Positions 44,233-53,880 are shown, numbered from the stretch's first letter. The stretch is 64,000 bases of DNA from Alcanivorax jadensis T9 (GCF_000756655.1 NZ_ARXU01000012.1:1-64000), one strand, 5' to 3'. Notes: generated from the sequence alone by a model not told the origin. A program made the numbers and translations.

Positions 44233-46857
44233 ATGAAAGCCCTTTCTCTTTTGCTGGCTACCGGCCTGGTAGCCCTGCTGGCCGCCTGTGGTGGTGGCGG
44301 TTCTTCATCGTCGCCGGCTGCCAGTAATCCGGTCCCGAACACTCCCGATCCGGATATTCCCGATGCCCCGCGGGCCGGGGAAGGGAACATCAGCGTGCTG
44401 TCCAACCGTGCGGACCTGATCAGTGGTGGTGATGCGCTGGTGGAAATTACCGCTGACGATAGCGCCTTGTTGAATGGTGCAACAGTGATGCTGGGGGATC
44501 GGGAGGTGACCCAGCAACTGACTGCCACCAGCGATGGGGGCCTCAAAGGGCTGTTGCAGGGTATGGGCCTGGGTGCCAATACCCTGACCGTGGTGTTGGC
44601 GGATGAGTCGGTGCTGGAGCAACAGATCATCAACCATCCCAACGGCGGCCCGGTGTTTTCCGGCCCCCAGTTGCAGCCCTGGCAGTGCACCAATGCTCAG
44701 GCTGTAGATGCCCAGTGCAATCAGCCAGCGGAGTACAGCTTCCAATATGTGCCGGCCAACAAACTGGAAAGCCTGCTGACCGGTTTCGACCCGGAAAACC
44801 CCGGATTGCCGGAAGCCTTCCAGCCTTATGATCCGGCGAATCCGCCTGCGGATGACAGCATTGCCCGGATAACCACTGATGAAGGGGTAGAACTGCCCTT
44901 TATCGTGCGCATGGAGGAAGGGGTTCAGAATCGTGACCGTTACCTGATCATGGCCCTCTATCAGCCGGATCAGCCCTGGACCGCCCTGGCACCGCAACCG
45001 CAATGGAACGGCAAGCTGCTGATTCATCATGGCGGTAACGTGGGAGTCAGTTATGGCATGGGTGAAGTGCCCCGCGGCGATATCGCCGGCACCGCGCCGG
45101 CGGGCGCCGAGCTGTTACTGGGTGACAGCATTACCACCGCTCTGGCGCGAGGTTTCATGACCCTGTCTACCGCCCAGGCCAACCTGGGCCATAACGCCAA
45201 CCTGGTAACGGCGGCGGAATCGCTGATGATGGGCAAGGAGCGCATCATCGAACAGTACGGGGAAATCCGTTACACCATCGGCACCGGTTGCTCCGGTGGC
45301 TCCATCACTCAGCACCACGTGGCCAATGCCTATCCGGGCATTTATCAGGGGTTGATCGTGCAATGTTCCTACCCGGATGTCTGGACCACCGCCACCCAGT
45401 TCGCGGACTACAACCTGCTCAGCAACTACTTCGGCAACCAGCTGCCCACGGACCCTCAGGGTTTTCAGGAGGTGGTCACCTCGCTACTGACTTCCGGGGT
45501 GATTCCGGCCGCGCAGTGGTCCGCCTTCTATGGCCACTTGCCATTGAACCCGGTGTTCTCCGACCTGGCCTTCTTCCCGGCTGCCTACCCGAACCAGGAA
45601 GATTGCCCCGGTCTGCAGGAAGGGGTGGAAGTCTATGACGCCGAGTCGCAGCCGGACGGACTGCGTTGTGGATTGCTGGATTACATGATCAATCAGTTCG
45701 GCCCCCGTGACCCGTCGGTATGGTCCAGCAACGAGCAGTTGCTCGGTCGCGGTTTTGGCGGTATTCCGCTGGATAATGTGGGTGTCCAGTATGGTTTGAA
45801 AGCATTGCAAAACGGGGTAATCAGCGGCGAGCAGTTTCTCAAGGTAAATCGCGAAATCGGTGGGTTGAGCGTGGATATCGACTACCAGGCCGAGCGCACC
45901 GTGGCCGACCCGCAAGCCCTGCGTAATGCCTATCGCACCGGCGCCATCAACACCGCCGAGCATCTGGCCAAGGTGCCGATCATTGATCTGCGTGGGCCGG
46001 ACCCGGGCATTGCCCACGATGCCTACCATTCCTGGCAGATGCGTGCGCGACTGGAGCAGAGCCAGGGCCATGCTGACAACCATGTGATCTGGTATGGACC
46101 GGCGCCGCTGTTTGGCGATACGGTTTTCACCACGGAAGCCCTGTTGGTCATGGACCTTTGGTTATCGGGCATCGAGCAGGACGACACTGCCACGCCGGTG
46201 GCCGAGAAAGTGGTGGCCAACAAGCCGGTCTATGCCCGTGACCGTTGTCTGTCGGTGTCGTCCCTGTTCGGCCCGGAGGGGCCCATCGTACCGTTGACCG
46301 GCAACCTGCTGTACCCGGAGCCGATCCTGCCGGGGCTGGATCTGTCCTTGTTGCCGCCGGCGCCGGCGGAAGCCGGGGTGGTGGTGGATGCGCTGACCGG
46401 CCAGGTATGTGGCCTGGATATCAGCGAGCTACCGGTAGTGGCCGAGCTGCCGGTGCTGGGGGACTTGCTGGGTACGCTGGGTGATTTGCTGGCGCCGCTT
46501 ACCGATCCGATTCTGAACCTGCAACAGACCGTGGTGCAGACCCGTTTCGGCACCCCACGCACCGTGGCCGGTGACAGCATCGAAACCCTGACCAACAAGT
46601 GCCAGCTGAAACCGGTGGACCCGGCCGATTATCCTCTGGCCCTGGACCCGGACGCTTTTGCGGCTCAGGTAGCGGAAATTTTCCCGCAGGGCGTCTGCGA
46701 TTACAGCAAGCCTGGCGAGGGGGTAATGCCCACGCAGACCTGGCTGCAGTACGGTGATTCACAGCAGGTGATTTACGGTGGTGAGCCGTTAGCCAGCGAT
46801 GGGCAGAGCGCTCCCCGGGGCTGGGCGTCGCCGGCCTTCCAGGTGGAGATTCGCTGA
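44233..46857 (+). CDS. DUF6351 family lipoprotein (probable alpha/beta hydrolase)
   Basis: The 874-residue secreted protein has a lipobox signal (MKALSLLLATGLVALLAAC) and a GGGGSSSS linker after Cys19. The segment RQPWQCT/LQPWQCTNAQAVDAQC and the nucleophile elbow GTGCSGGSITQHHVA are shared by DUF6351. The GxSxG-like motif and later acid/histidine regions suggest an esterase or lipase, but no substrate can be assigned. It sits in a single-gene unit, divergent from the PLD-like gene across a 227-base gap with an inverted repeat. Related proteins are recalled from Alcanivorax and other hydrocarbon degraders. Confidence 0.75.
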   Translation: MKALSLLLATGLVALLAACGGGGSSSSPAASNPVPNTPDPDIPDAPRAGEGNISVLSNRADLISGGDALVEITADDSALLNGATVMLGDREVTQQLTATSDGGLKGLLQGMGLGANTLTVVLADESVLEQQIINHPNGGPVFSGPQLQPWQCTNAQAVDAQCNQPAEYSFQYVPANKLESLLTGFDPENPGLPEAFQPYDPANPPADDSIARITTDEGVELPFIVRMEEGVQNRDRYLIMALYQPDQPWTALAPQPQWNGKLLIHHGGNVGVSYGMGEVPRGDIAGTAPAGAELLLGDSITTALARGFMTLSTAQANLGHNANLVTAAESLMMGKERIIEQYGEIRYTIGTGCSGGSITQHHVANAYPGIYQGLIVQCSYPDVWTTATQFADYNLLSNYFGNQLPTDPQGFQEVVTSLLTSGVIPAAQWSAFYGHLPLNPVFSDLAFFPAAYPNQEDCPGLQEGVEVYDAESQPDGLRCGLLDYMINQFGPRDPSVWSSNEQLLGRGFGGIPLDNVGVQYGLKALQNGVISGEQFLKVNREIGGLSVDIDYQAERTVADPQALRNAYRTGAINTAEHLAKVPIIDLRGPDPGIAHDAYHSWQMRARLEQSQGHADNHVIWYGPAPLFGDTVFTTEALLVMDLWLSGIEQDDTATPVAEKVVANKPVYARDRCLSVSSLFGPEGPIVPLTGNLLYPEPILPGLDLSLLPPAPAEAGVVVDALTGQVCGLDISELPVVAELPVLGDLLGTLGDLLAPLTDPILNLQQTVVQTRFGTPRTVAGDSIETLTNKCQLKPVDPADYPLALDPDAFAAQVAEIFPQGVCDYSKPGEGVMPTQTWLQYGDSQQVIYGGEPLASDGQSAPRGWASPAFQVEIR

Positions 46858-46872
46858 ACCCGGAAACCCGGA

Positions 46873-46937
46873 TGTTAGAGTCCTGCTTGCAAGGCGAAGG
46901 GTGGGGACGACCTTCGCTTTGCGAGCAAAGCTCCAAC
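46873..46937. repeat. Inverted repeat, family B
   Basis: GTTAGAGTCCTGCTTGCAAG at the left pairs imperfectly with the arm ending CAAAGCTCCAAC. The trailing GGCATTCTTGAGTG is shared with 14652-14665. It separates the DUF6351 gene from the convergent FabY-like gene. Confidence 0.8.
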
Positions 46938-46975
46938 GGCATTCTTGAGTGCCAGTAGTGGCTTGCAAGGGATCT

Positions 46976-48784
46976 CTAGCGGTCCAGTTGGTAAGCCGTC
47001 AGCTCGCTGTCGTCATCAAAGCCCATGACGGTGCCGCCATTGAGCTGCACGGCTTTCCCGCTCAAGGTAACCGCTTCATCCCCCAGCACCCCGTCGTTAA
47101 ACCGATATACCGGTTTGGGCGCCTCGTTCAGGCAGTGGTCGCGGAAACGGGCCTTGGCCTGCAGCACACTGTCCCGGGCGGTTTGCCAATGAGTGATGGC
47201 CTTCTCTCCATGGCGCTGCTGCAACATGGCTTCGGTGACTGTGGCTGACAGGGCCACGGCGGTGGCATTGTTGCCGCCAAAGCCTTTCGAATTGATCAGG
47301 CTGGCCTGCAAATCATCACGCTGCACATGCTCCATGGCGAAATCCAGATGCTGGCGGTGCACATCGCCGGCGATATGGTCGATGGTGCGGATGCCCGGCA
47401 AGACGCCCTGGGCAAAGCTGCCCAGGGCCGCCGCCAGCTGATCGCCCCCGGCGCTGCCCAGCGAGTGTCCCACATAGGCCTTGATAGCAGTGACCGGCCA
47501 ATGGCGGATGCCGAAGGCGTCTGCCACCCGGTCCAGAATTACCGATTCGGTGACCCGGTTCTGGGGCGTGCCGGTGCCGTGGGCATGGACAAAGCTGTGA
47601 TCGCGCAGGCCCTTTTCGCCGATCAGCTGGCGGGTCAGGGCGGCGGCCTTGCCCACGGTCAGGTAGTTGCCGACCCCGGGAGCAGAAATGGATTTCTTGG
47701 CGCCGTCGGCGTGGATAAACACGTCCGGTACCGCACCAAGAATGTCGGCACCCAGCTCCAGTGCCAGGGCATCATCCATCAGCACGGTAAACTGGGCAGA
47801 CTCGGCCATAGTGAAGCCGCAGTTGTCGGAAAACGGTCGGCAGGCACGACGCACATCGGCCTGAGTCGCCCCATCCAGTGCCGCCAGATCCTGGTCTTCC
47901 GCCAGCGCGCCCATGGCCCGGTAACCTTCCATGATTTCTGGCATCAGCGGTGCCTCGCTGGTGCCGACGATGGCCACCCGGACCTTGCCACTGCGAATGG
48001 CCTGCACCCCTTTTTCCAGGTTGTAAAGGAAGGTGGCGCAGGCGCCGAGCATGCCGCCGGTAGTCCCCACCGAGTGCAGCACATAGGCGTTGAGGAAATC
48101 CGAGGTCATTTCGCCCAGCCCCAACGGTACCTGTTTTGAGGTGATGCGCTGGCCGTTGGGGGGGAAGCGCATGACGCCGCCCAGGCCGTTGTCGTCCATC
48201 TGTGACATGGCGTTGCTGGCGTAAACCGCCACCTGGTCCGGGCGTACCTTGCCGGCCACGGTGGCCCAGTCGATACCCAGATCCCCCAGCGCATCGCTGA
48301 TGCCGAAGATCGCCATCTGCAGGGCGCGGGGGTGATTGCGCGAGGCATACAGAGCGCCGGGGTCGAAGCCGTCCGGCAGTTGCCCGGCGGCGCTGACGCG
48401 GCGTGGGGCGTCATGGGGCACACGCAGGTCCAGCCCCGAAGGCAGGGTGACCCGGCTGCGGCGCTTGTCGATAGGAGAGACCTGCCAGCCAGCGGGTAGC
48501 GGGTCAGGCAGGTCCATGTTGCGCATTTCCAGGGTAACGGGAATGTCGCTGGTGCCGCTGATGGCGGCGTGGAGACGGTGGGCGTCGGGCAGGGCACGGA
48601 TCAGCGTGGCCGCCAGCTGATCGTCCGGGGCGCGGCCGGTCAATTGGCCCAGCGAACGCAGAGTGTCCTGGCGGGTGATATCCGGCAGGGCATCAAAAAT
48701 CAATCGCTGAAAGCCGAAATGCAAGGCGCTACGGCCGGCTGCATTGATGCCGCCCATGGCGGTGATCACAGGTAATGCTGTCAT
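46976..48784 (-). CDS. fabY: FabY-like beta-ketoacyl-ACP synthase
   Basis: This 602-residue ketosynthase has the active-site cysteine in GACATFLYNLEKG, a histidine in HAHGTGTPQNRV and a second histidine in KAYVGHSLGSAGGDQ, so the Cys-His-His triad is complete. It is longer than FabB/FabF (about 410) and matches FabY of Pseudomonas (about 630), which condenses acetyl-CoA with malonyl-ACP to start fatty-acid synthesis in place of FabH. The start ATG at 48784 follows GGAGCACC. No other fab gene is next to it. Confidence 0.87.
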   Translation of the reverse strand: MTALPVITAMGGINAAGRSALHFGFQRLIFDALPDITRQDTLRSLGQLTGRAPDDQLAATLIRALPDAHRLHAAISGTSDIPVTLEMRNMDLPDPLPAGWQVSPIDKRRSRVTLPSGLDLRVPHDAPRRVSAAGQLPDGFDPGALYASRNHPRALQMAIFGISDALGDLGIDWATVAGKVRPDQVAVYASNAMSQMDDNGLGGVMRFPPNGQRITSKQVPLGLGEMTSDFLNAYVLHSVGTTGGMLGACATFLYNLEKGVQAIRSGKVRVAIVGTSEAPLMPEIMEGYRAMGALAEDQDLAALDGATQADVRRACRPFSDNCGFTMAESAQFTVLMDDALALELGADILGAVPDVFIHADGAKKSISAPGVGNYLTVGKAAALTRQLIGEKGLRDHSFVHAHGTGTPQNRVTESVILDRVADAFGIRHWPVTAIKAYVGHSLGSAGGDQLAAALGSFAQGVLPGIRTIDHIAGDVHRQHLDFAMEHVQRDDLQASLINSKGFGGNNATAVALSATVTEAMLQQRHGEKAITHWQTARDSVLQAKARFRDHCLNEAPKPVYRFNDGVLGDEAVTLSGKAVQLNGGTVMGFDDDSELTAYQLDR

Positions 48785-48967
48785 GGTGCTCCCGGGCTCA
48801 TGCCCAACCGAAAACGGTGACTAGCCGGTCAGGGTACAGGTGAAATCCGGTTTTGCGTATACGACGGAGGGCGAATCCGGTCAGGAAAGTGCAACAGAGT
48901 TTGAAAGTGAAAGCGGATGTTTCGGAAATGAATTGTTGGAGGGGTGGCTTTGTCATCTCTACGAAGC

Positions 48968-49121
48968 CGCTGTAGGAGCGGCGCTCGAGCCGCGAACCGC
49001 GCTTGCGCGGGAATCGCCCGCAGGGGGATCAGGCATTCCAGGGCCTGACAGGTCTTTCTAAATGATCACTCCCTATCGCCTCGCTCCGCCTGATTCGCAC
49101 CTCAAGAGGTGCTCCTACAGA
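48968..49121. repeat. Composite REP-like repeat, family A-long
   Basis: It starts with TCTACGAAGC just upstream, then CGCTGTAGGAGCGGCGCTCG. Internal GCGAACCGCGCTTGCGCGGG and CGCAGGGGGATCAGGCATT match the copies at 38462 and 60361. It ends AAGAGGTGCTCCTACAG. Together with ~100 bases before it, it fills the FabY-thiolase gap; no gene is seen. Confidence 0.82.
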
Positions 49122-49146
49122 GGGCAGGGAATGAGGACGCCGCCAA

Positions 49147-49172
49147 CAAAAAACGGGGCCCGAAGGCCCCGT
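49147..49172 (-). terminator. Terminator of the acetyl-CoA acetyltransferase gene
   Basis: On the minus strand ACGGGGCC-TTCG-GGCCCCGT is followed by TTTTTTG. It lies 27 bases beyond the thiolase stop codon. Confidence 0.9.
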
Positions 49173-49199
49173 CTGGTCTGGCATTAAGCGTTGAGCGTA

Positions 49200-50381
49200 T
49201 TACAGCAGCTCGATGGCTACCGCCGTCGCTTCACCACCGCCGATGCACAGGCTGGCCACACCGCGCTTGCCGCCGGTGCGCTTGAGCGCGTGGATCAGGG
49301 TGAGAATGATGCGTGAGCCAGTGGAGCCCACCGGGTGACCCAGGGCACAGGCGCCGCCGTGGATGTTCACCTTCTCGTGAGGAATGCCCAGGTCGATCAT
49401 CGGCATCATCGCCACCATGGCGAAGGCTTCGTTGATCTCGAACAGATCCACGTCGTCCACGGTCCAGCCGGCTTTCTTCATCACCGCTTCGGTGGCACCG
49501 ATGGGGGCAATGGTGAACTCGCTGGGGTGTTTGCTGTTGGTCGCGTGAGCCAGGATACGGGCCAGCGGCTTGAGGCCACGCTCATTGGCCAAGGATTCGC
49601 GGGCCAGTACCAGCGCAGAGCCGCCATCGGAGATGGAGCTGGCGTTGGCGGCGGTGACGGTGCCGTCTTTGGCGAAGGCCGGACGCAGGGTGGGTATCTT
49701 GTCGATGTTGGCGTTGCCGGGTTGCTCGTCGGTGTCGACAACCACTTCACCCTTACGGGTCTTCACGGTCACCGGCACGATTTCGTCCTTGAACCAGCCG
49801 TTGTCGATGGCGGCATTGGCGCGGTTCAGGGATTCGATGGCGTAGTTGTCCATGTCTTCGCGGGTAATGGAGCGTTTGTCAGCCACTTCCTGGGCGAAGG
49901 AGCCCATCAGGCGGCCGGTTTCCGCATCTTCCAGGCCATCCAGGAACATGTGGTCAAACACCTGGCCGTGGCCCATGCGCATGCCGCTGCGTGCCTTGTC
50001 CAGCACATAGGGAGCATTGGTCATGGATTCCATACCACCGGAAACGACGATGTCGTTGGTGCCGGCCTTGATGGAATCATAGGCGAACATAGTGGCCTTC
50101 ATGCCGGAGCCGCACAGCTTGTTGATGGTGGTGGCACCGGTGTTGTCCGGCAGGCCGGCCAGACGCATGGCCTGGCGGGCCGGGCCCTGCTTGAGGCCGG
50201 CGGGCAGTACACAGCCCATGATGACTTCCTGCACGTCTTCCGGCTTCAGGCCGGCACGAGACACGGCTTCACGGATAGAGGCGGCGCCCAGTTCGGGAGC
50301 GGAAACCGCAGACAGGGAACCCTGGAAGCCACCCATGGCGGTACGGGCACCATTTACAATTACTACAGCATCATCAGACAT
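49200..50381 (-). CDS. atoB: Acetyl-CoA C-acetyltransferase (thiolase)
   Basis: The 393-residue thiolase has the acyl-binding cysteine in TINKLCGSGMKA (residue ~88), histidine in HGGACALGHPVGSTGSR and the second cysteine in SLCIGGGEATA near the C-terminus. It forms or cleaves acetoacetyl-CoA in acetoacetate, poly-hydroxybutyrate or beta-oxidation routes. The ATG at 50381 follows AGGAGAAAACG. A 165-base inverted-repeat element begins 25 bases upstream of the start. No PHA genes are adjacent. Confidence 0.92.
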   Translation of the reverse strand: MSDDAVVIVNGARTAMGGFQGSLSAVSAPELGAASIREAVSRAGLKPEDVQEVIMGCVLPAGLKQGPARQAMRLAGLPDNTGATTINKLCGSGMKATMFAYDSIKAGTNDIVVSGGMESMTNAPYVLDKARSGMRMGHGQVFDHMFLDGLEDAETGRLMGSFAQEVADKRSITREDMDNYAIESLNRANAAIDNGWFKDEIVPVTVKTRKGEVVVDTDEQPGNANIDKIPTLRPAFAKDGTVTAANASSISDGGSALVLARESLANERGLKPLARILAHATNSKHPSEFTIAPIGATEAVMKKAGWTVDDVDLFEINEAFAMVAMMPMIDLGIPHEKVNIHGGACALGHPVGSTGSRIILTLIHALKRTGGKRGVASLCIGGGEATAVAIELL

Positions 50382-50405
50382 CGTTTTCTCCTGCCAGCAA
50401 AATAG

Positions 50406-50570
50406 TACCTGAATCCGTGACTTCATCGCGGCGCCTGACGCAAGCCTTTGCAGCCACAGAAAATTTGTCTTCAGTCGATCGTATTCCCTGATACGACGCT
50501 TCTTCAGAAAATCCCCCGTGACAACAAATTCTTACGCCATGCATCCACGCTGAAGTCACGGATTCAGGTA
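50406..50570. promoter_or_regulatory. Long inverted repeat in the thiolase leader
   Basis: TACCTGAATCCGTGACTTCA (50406-50425) is perfectly complementary to 50551-50570, enclosing 125 bases with at least one inner hairpin (TCGTAT at about 50476 with ATACGA at about 50488). It lies just upstream of the thiolase ribosome site on the minus strand. It could be a structured leader or a short repeat element. It does not share sequence with the elements at 12562 and 13414. Confidence 0.7.
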
Positions 50571-50840
50571 GCAGTTATCAAAATTTGGGGCGCATTGTAC
50601 TTGAAACAAGGGGGATACACCCCATCTCACAGGGACCTGCCGGTCACGGAGCAGGCATTGGCGATAGGATTCGTCTATTGCAGCCAAAGGCAATCATGGT
50701 AAACCCCCGGTCCGTGGTGGAGATTGCCGCCGGTAGCTTGTTATTATCATTCAGCCGCTGAGGGCAGGCATGCCCTCAGCGGGGAATTTCTTTCTGTTGC
50801 CGAGCCGCAACAGAACAACATGATGTCAGGGGAAATGACT
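50571..50840. other. Divergent thiolase/sodB region
   Basis: No gene is supported. The part near 50755-50780 has short GC-rich hairpins (TGAGGGCAGGCATGCCCTCA). Promoters of both divergent genes should lie here, but I cannot place them firmly. Confidence 0.45.
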
Positions 50841-51428
50841 ATGGCTTTTGAATTACCGCCGCTTCCGTTCGAGAAAAATGCACTGGAACCGCATATTTCT
50901 GCAGAAACTCTCGAGTATCATCACGGCAAGCACCACAATGCCTACGTGACCAAGCTGAACGACATGGTTGCCGGCACCGACAACGAAGGCAAATCCCTGG
51001 AAGAGATCATCAAGAGCGCCCAAGGCGGTCTGTTCAACCAGGCCGCCCAGGTCTGGAACCACACCTTCTACTGGAACAGCCTGAGCCCCAACGGCGGTGG
51101 CGCTCCCACCGGTGATCTGGCTGCGGCCATCGACACCGCTTTCGGCTCCTTCGACGAGTTCAAGTCCCAGTTCAATGCCAAAGCGACCGGCAACTTCGGT
51201 TCTGGCTGGACCTGGCTGGTGAAGAACACCGATGGCAGCCTGGAAATCGTCAATACCGATGATGCGGATACCCCGATCGCCCACGACAAGGGCCAGACGC
51301 CGCTGTTCACCGTGGACGTGTGGGAACACGCCTACTACGTGGATTACCGCAATGCCCGTCCCAAGTATCTGGAATCCATCTGGAACCTGATCAACTGGGA
51401 CTTTGCCGCCAGCAACTTTGCCGGTTAA
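50841..51428 (+). CDS. sodB: Iron superoxide dismutase
   Basis: SodB converts superoxide to oxygen and hydrogen peroxide in the cytosol. The 195-residue protein has the metal ligands in EYHHGKHHNAYV, NHTFYWNSL and DVWEHAYYVDYRN, with Fe-type surroundings (GSGWTWLV). The ATG at 50841 follows CAGGGGAAATGACT; codons further upstream in frame have no family match. A terminator follows at 51467. Confidence 0.96.
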   Translation: MAFELPPLPFEKNALEPHISAETLEYHHGKHHNAYVTKLNDMVAGTDNEGKSLEEIIKSAQGGLFNQAAQVWNHTFYWNSLSPNGGGAPTGDLAAAIDTAFGSFDEFKSQFNAKATGNFGSGWTWLVKNTDGSLEIVNTDDADTPIAHDKGQTPLFTVDVWEHAYYVDYRNARPKYLESIWNLINWDFAASNFAG

Positions 51429-51466
51429 GACGGCATATCCCATATAGGGGTACCGTTCAGGTAGTG

Positions 51467-51492
51467 AAAAAGGCCGCTTTTGCGGCCTTTTT
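51467..51492 (+). terminator. Terminator of sodB
   Basis: AAAAAGGCCGC (51467-51477), four-base loop, GCGGCCTTTTT (51482-51492). Confidence 0.93.
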
Positions 51493-51598
51493 CGTGTCTG
51501 TCTGGCGGTGGTGGGGGAAGTTTGCTAGCGTCCGTCCCGGGATATTGTCGGGGTTTGTGTGGTCCAACCCGCAGGTTCATGAAAATAACAGGTGTGAT

Positions 51599-52132
51599 AT
51601 GCGTTTTTTGGGAATCTTTTTTCTTGTGATGGGGTTGTCAGCCACCGCTGCCATGGCAGAAGGGCCGACGCCAGCCTCCGCCGAGCAAAAACAGAAAAGC
51701 CCCGAGCAGCAGGCCATGGATCAGTTGGCAGAAGCCGGCCTGCGCCAGGCACTGAAGGCCATCCAGAGCTCCGGTGGACTCTATCCTTTCGGCATGATTC
51801 AGTCCGGAGATACGGTGAGGGCGGTTGGCTATTCCGGCGACAGGGCCGACGCTCCAAGTGCAGAAGAGTGGGCCCAAGGCCTGTTTCGGCAGCTGCGTAA
51901 GATCGGCATGGAGCAACCGGATATCGAGCTGATGGCTCTGTTTCGCCTACACGAAGTCACCGCCGAAAATGGTGAAAAAGTCACGGGGGTATGGGCCCAG
52001 GTAGATCACCGCGATGTTCGCCCCTGGGTGATTTTCCTGCCGTTGCTCAAGAACGAAGAAGGCAAGCACGAGCTGGGCGATATGGTCTACTACGCCACCG
52101 AACAGCCGTTGTTCGAGAAAAGCGGCGAATAA
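51599..52132 (+). CDS. Exported protein of unknown function
   Basis: The 177-residue protein has a signal peptide (MRFLGIFFLVMGLSATAAMA, cleaved before EGPT). The mature domain has no family I recognise; it is acidic and likely alpha/beta, with GGLYPFGMIQSGD and VTGVWAQVDHRD. The ATG at 51599 is used because it opens the signal peptide. The gap to the next gene is 117 bases, with a weak REP-like hairpin (GCAGCGCCGCAGTGCCCCCTG). Confidence 0.7.
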   Translation: MRFLGIFFLVMGLSATAAMAEGPTPASAEQKQKSPEQQAMDQLAEAGLRQALKAIQSSGGLYPFGMIQSGDTVRAVGYSGDRADAPSAEEWAQGLFRQLRKIGMEQPDIELMALFRLHEVTAENGEKVTGVWAQVDHRDVRPWVIFLPLLKNEEGKHELGDMVYYATEQPLFEKSGE

Positions 52133-52249
52133 ATTTTTCAGAGACAGGCAGGACTAAATGGGCGCTGTTCGGCAGCGCCGCAGTGCCCCCTGTGGCACTA
52201 TCTGTCAATCGGCCCATGAACCGGACTATCCGGTATGCAGGACACAGGA

Positions 52250-53116
52250 ATGACGCGAGATCGTGAAGTAAATCTGGGTAATCTGAATGATGTCACCGTG
52301 GATGATCATGGTGATGCCGGTCGCCGACCTTCTTCTGCCGGCAGCAACAAGCCCACGGAGAAGGGGGCGGGCAAGCCTCCCAAGGCCCCGAAAAAGCCGG
52401 TGCCGCCCTCCAGTGGTGGTGGCGGCGGTGGCTGGATGATTGCCTGTCTGGTGCTGGTGGTGCTGATCGCCGTGATGGGGGTCTGGTTCCAGAAACAGAT
52501 GACCGTGCTGCAGTCACAGATGGACGAGCGCATTTCGGAATCCAGCCAGAAGCTGGGCAACCTCCAGTCCCGGTTATCTGCCACCGACGAGAGCCTGAAC
52601 CAGTCGTCCGGGCAATTGCAGGATACGGTCCGCGCTCACGGCAAGAGGCTGGAAGAAAACAACACCGAAATCCGCAAGCTCTGGGATCTGAGCAACAAGC
52701 GTAACCGAGCCGATATCGCCGAGCAGAGCAAGAAATTGACCGCCTTGTCTGCCACCCTCAATGAGGTAAAAAAGGCCCAGGCCGGAGTGGATGGCAAACT
52801 GCAGGGGATCAGCAAGGACACCGCTGCCCTGAAAAAGCAGGTGGACAGCGCGGTGGCTGCTGTCAACAAGAGCAGTGAACAGTGGCAGACCCGCATCAGT
52901 CAGATGCAGACCCAGGTGGATGTGCTGGCGGAAAATATCAATCAACTGGAAAGCCAGCAGCAAAATCTGAAAAGCGGTCTGGCCAAGGTGGAAAAAAACC
53001 AGGCCGGGCTGGCAGCGTTGAAAGATCGGCTGGATGAGACAGAGGCGGCGATCGCGGCTTTTGATTCTTACCGGCTGCAGGTCAATAGTCGTTTGGACAA
53101 ACTGGAAGGGCGCTGA
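52250..53116 (+). CDS. Single-pass membrane protein with long periplasmic coiled coil
   Basis: The 288-residue protein has a disordered cytosolic N-terminus (residues 1-61, rich in Lys, Pro and Gly), one membrane helix (62-80) and a ~200-residue heptad-rich coiled coil (QSQMDERISESSQKLGNLQS onward). No catalytic motif is seen. The ATG at 52250 has AGGA 8 bases upstream. It stands directly before a second protein of the same build (53172), suggesting a heteromeric envelope or cell-shape complex. The family is not known to me. Confidence 0.75.
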   Translation: MTRDREVNLGNLNDVTVDDHGDAGRRPSSAGSNKPTEKGAGKPPKAPKKPVPPSSGGGGGGWMIACLVLVVLIAVMGVWFQKQMTVLQSQMDERISESSQKLGNLQSRLSATDESLNQSSGQLQDTVRAHGKRLEENNTEIRKLWDLSNKRNRADIAEQSKKLTALSATLNEVKKAQAGVDGKLQGISKDTAALKKQVDSAVAAVNKSSEQWQTRISQMQTQVDVLAENINQLESQQQNLKSGLAKVEKNQAGLAALKDRLDETEAAIAAFDSYRLQVNSRLDKLEGR

Positions 53117-53171
53117 TCGGCCACGGGGGGTGGTGATCAGCTAAAAACAACAAGTAAAAGAGCGTCTTGCC

Positions 53172-53852
53172 ATGGCCAAGTTGCCGGAAAGTAAAGAGCG
53201 GCGTTTACAGGGGTTGAATCAGGATGTACTGGCGGTAGCTACCCCGGTACCTGGGCCGGATCTGGAACCGATCAATCTGCGCACGCCCAAAAAAACCAAA
53301 CCCATCTCGGTCAGCGAGGGTGGCCACTCCGGCTTGTTGTGGTTGTCCCTGGTGCTGGCGGTGATCGCCGTGCTGTTGGCCGCCAGCCAGTGGCTGGCCC
53401 ACGCTGAAACCAGTCGTGAACTCAGTGAATTGCGAGAGCAGTACTATCAGCTGGCATCGCAGCGTCAGGGTGAGGCAAGAGAAGGCGCGCGCAGTCCGGC
53501 AAAAGCGCCTGCCACTTCTGACGTGTCTCCTGGTGATGTGGTGGTCAACAGCCTGCGTGACGATTTTCGCGAACTGAATGCGAAGGTACGCGGGATCACC
53601 GTTACCATGGCAAAACAGCGCAACAGCAACAACGAAAGCGCCGAGCTGGCCACGCGCCTGAACGAGATGGACAGCAAGTTGAATGGCCTGTCCTCACGGA
53701 TCAGTCGTCTGTCCGAGCGTCCGAAAGCGGCGGCGATCCCGGTGGCACAACAGGCTCCGGACAACAGCGCCCAGCTATCCGCCCTGGCGGGCAAGGTGAC
53801 CAAGATCGATAAAGACCTGCAGGCGCTTTACCGGATTCTTCAGGGGGGCTGA
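53172..53852 (+). CDS. Second single-pass coiled-coil membrane protein
   Basis: The 226-residue protein has a basic cytosolic tail (1-52), a membrane helix at ~53-73 and a coiled-coil region (SRELSELREQYYQLASQRQG, LNEMDSKLNGLSSRISRLSE). Same orientation as the gene at 52250 with a 55-base gap, so probably one operon. There is no recognised domain. The C-terminus ends KDLQALYRILQGG. Confidence 0.72.
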   Translation: MAKLPESKERRLQGLNQDVLAVATPVPGPDLEPINLRTPKKTKPISVSEGGHSGLLWLSLVLAVIAVLLAASQWLAHAETSRELSELREQYYQLASQRQGEAREGARSPAKAPATSDVSPGDVVVNSLRDDFRELNAKVRGITVTMAKQRNSNNESAELATRLNEMDSKLNGLSSRISRLSERPKAAAIPVAQQAPDNSAQLSALAGKVTKIDKDLQALYRILQGG

Positions 53853-53880
53853 TCCTGCTGGTAATTAACGATTAGCCTGC

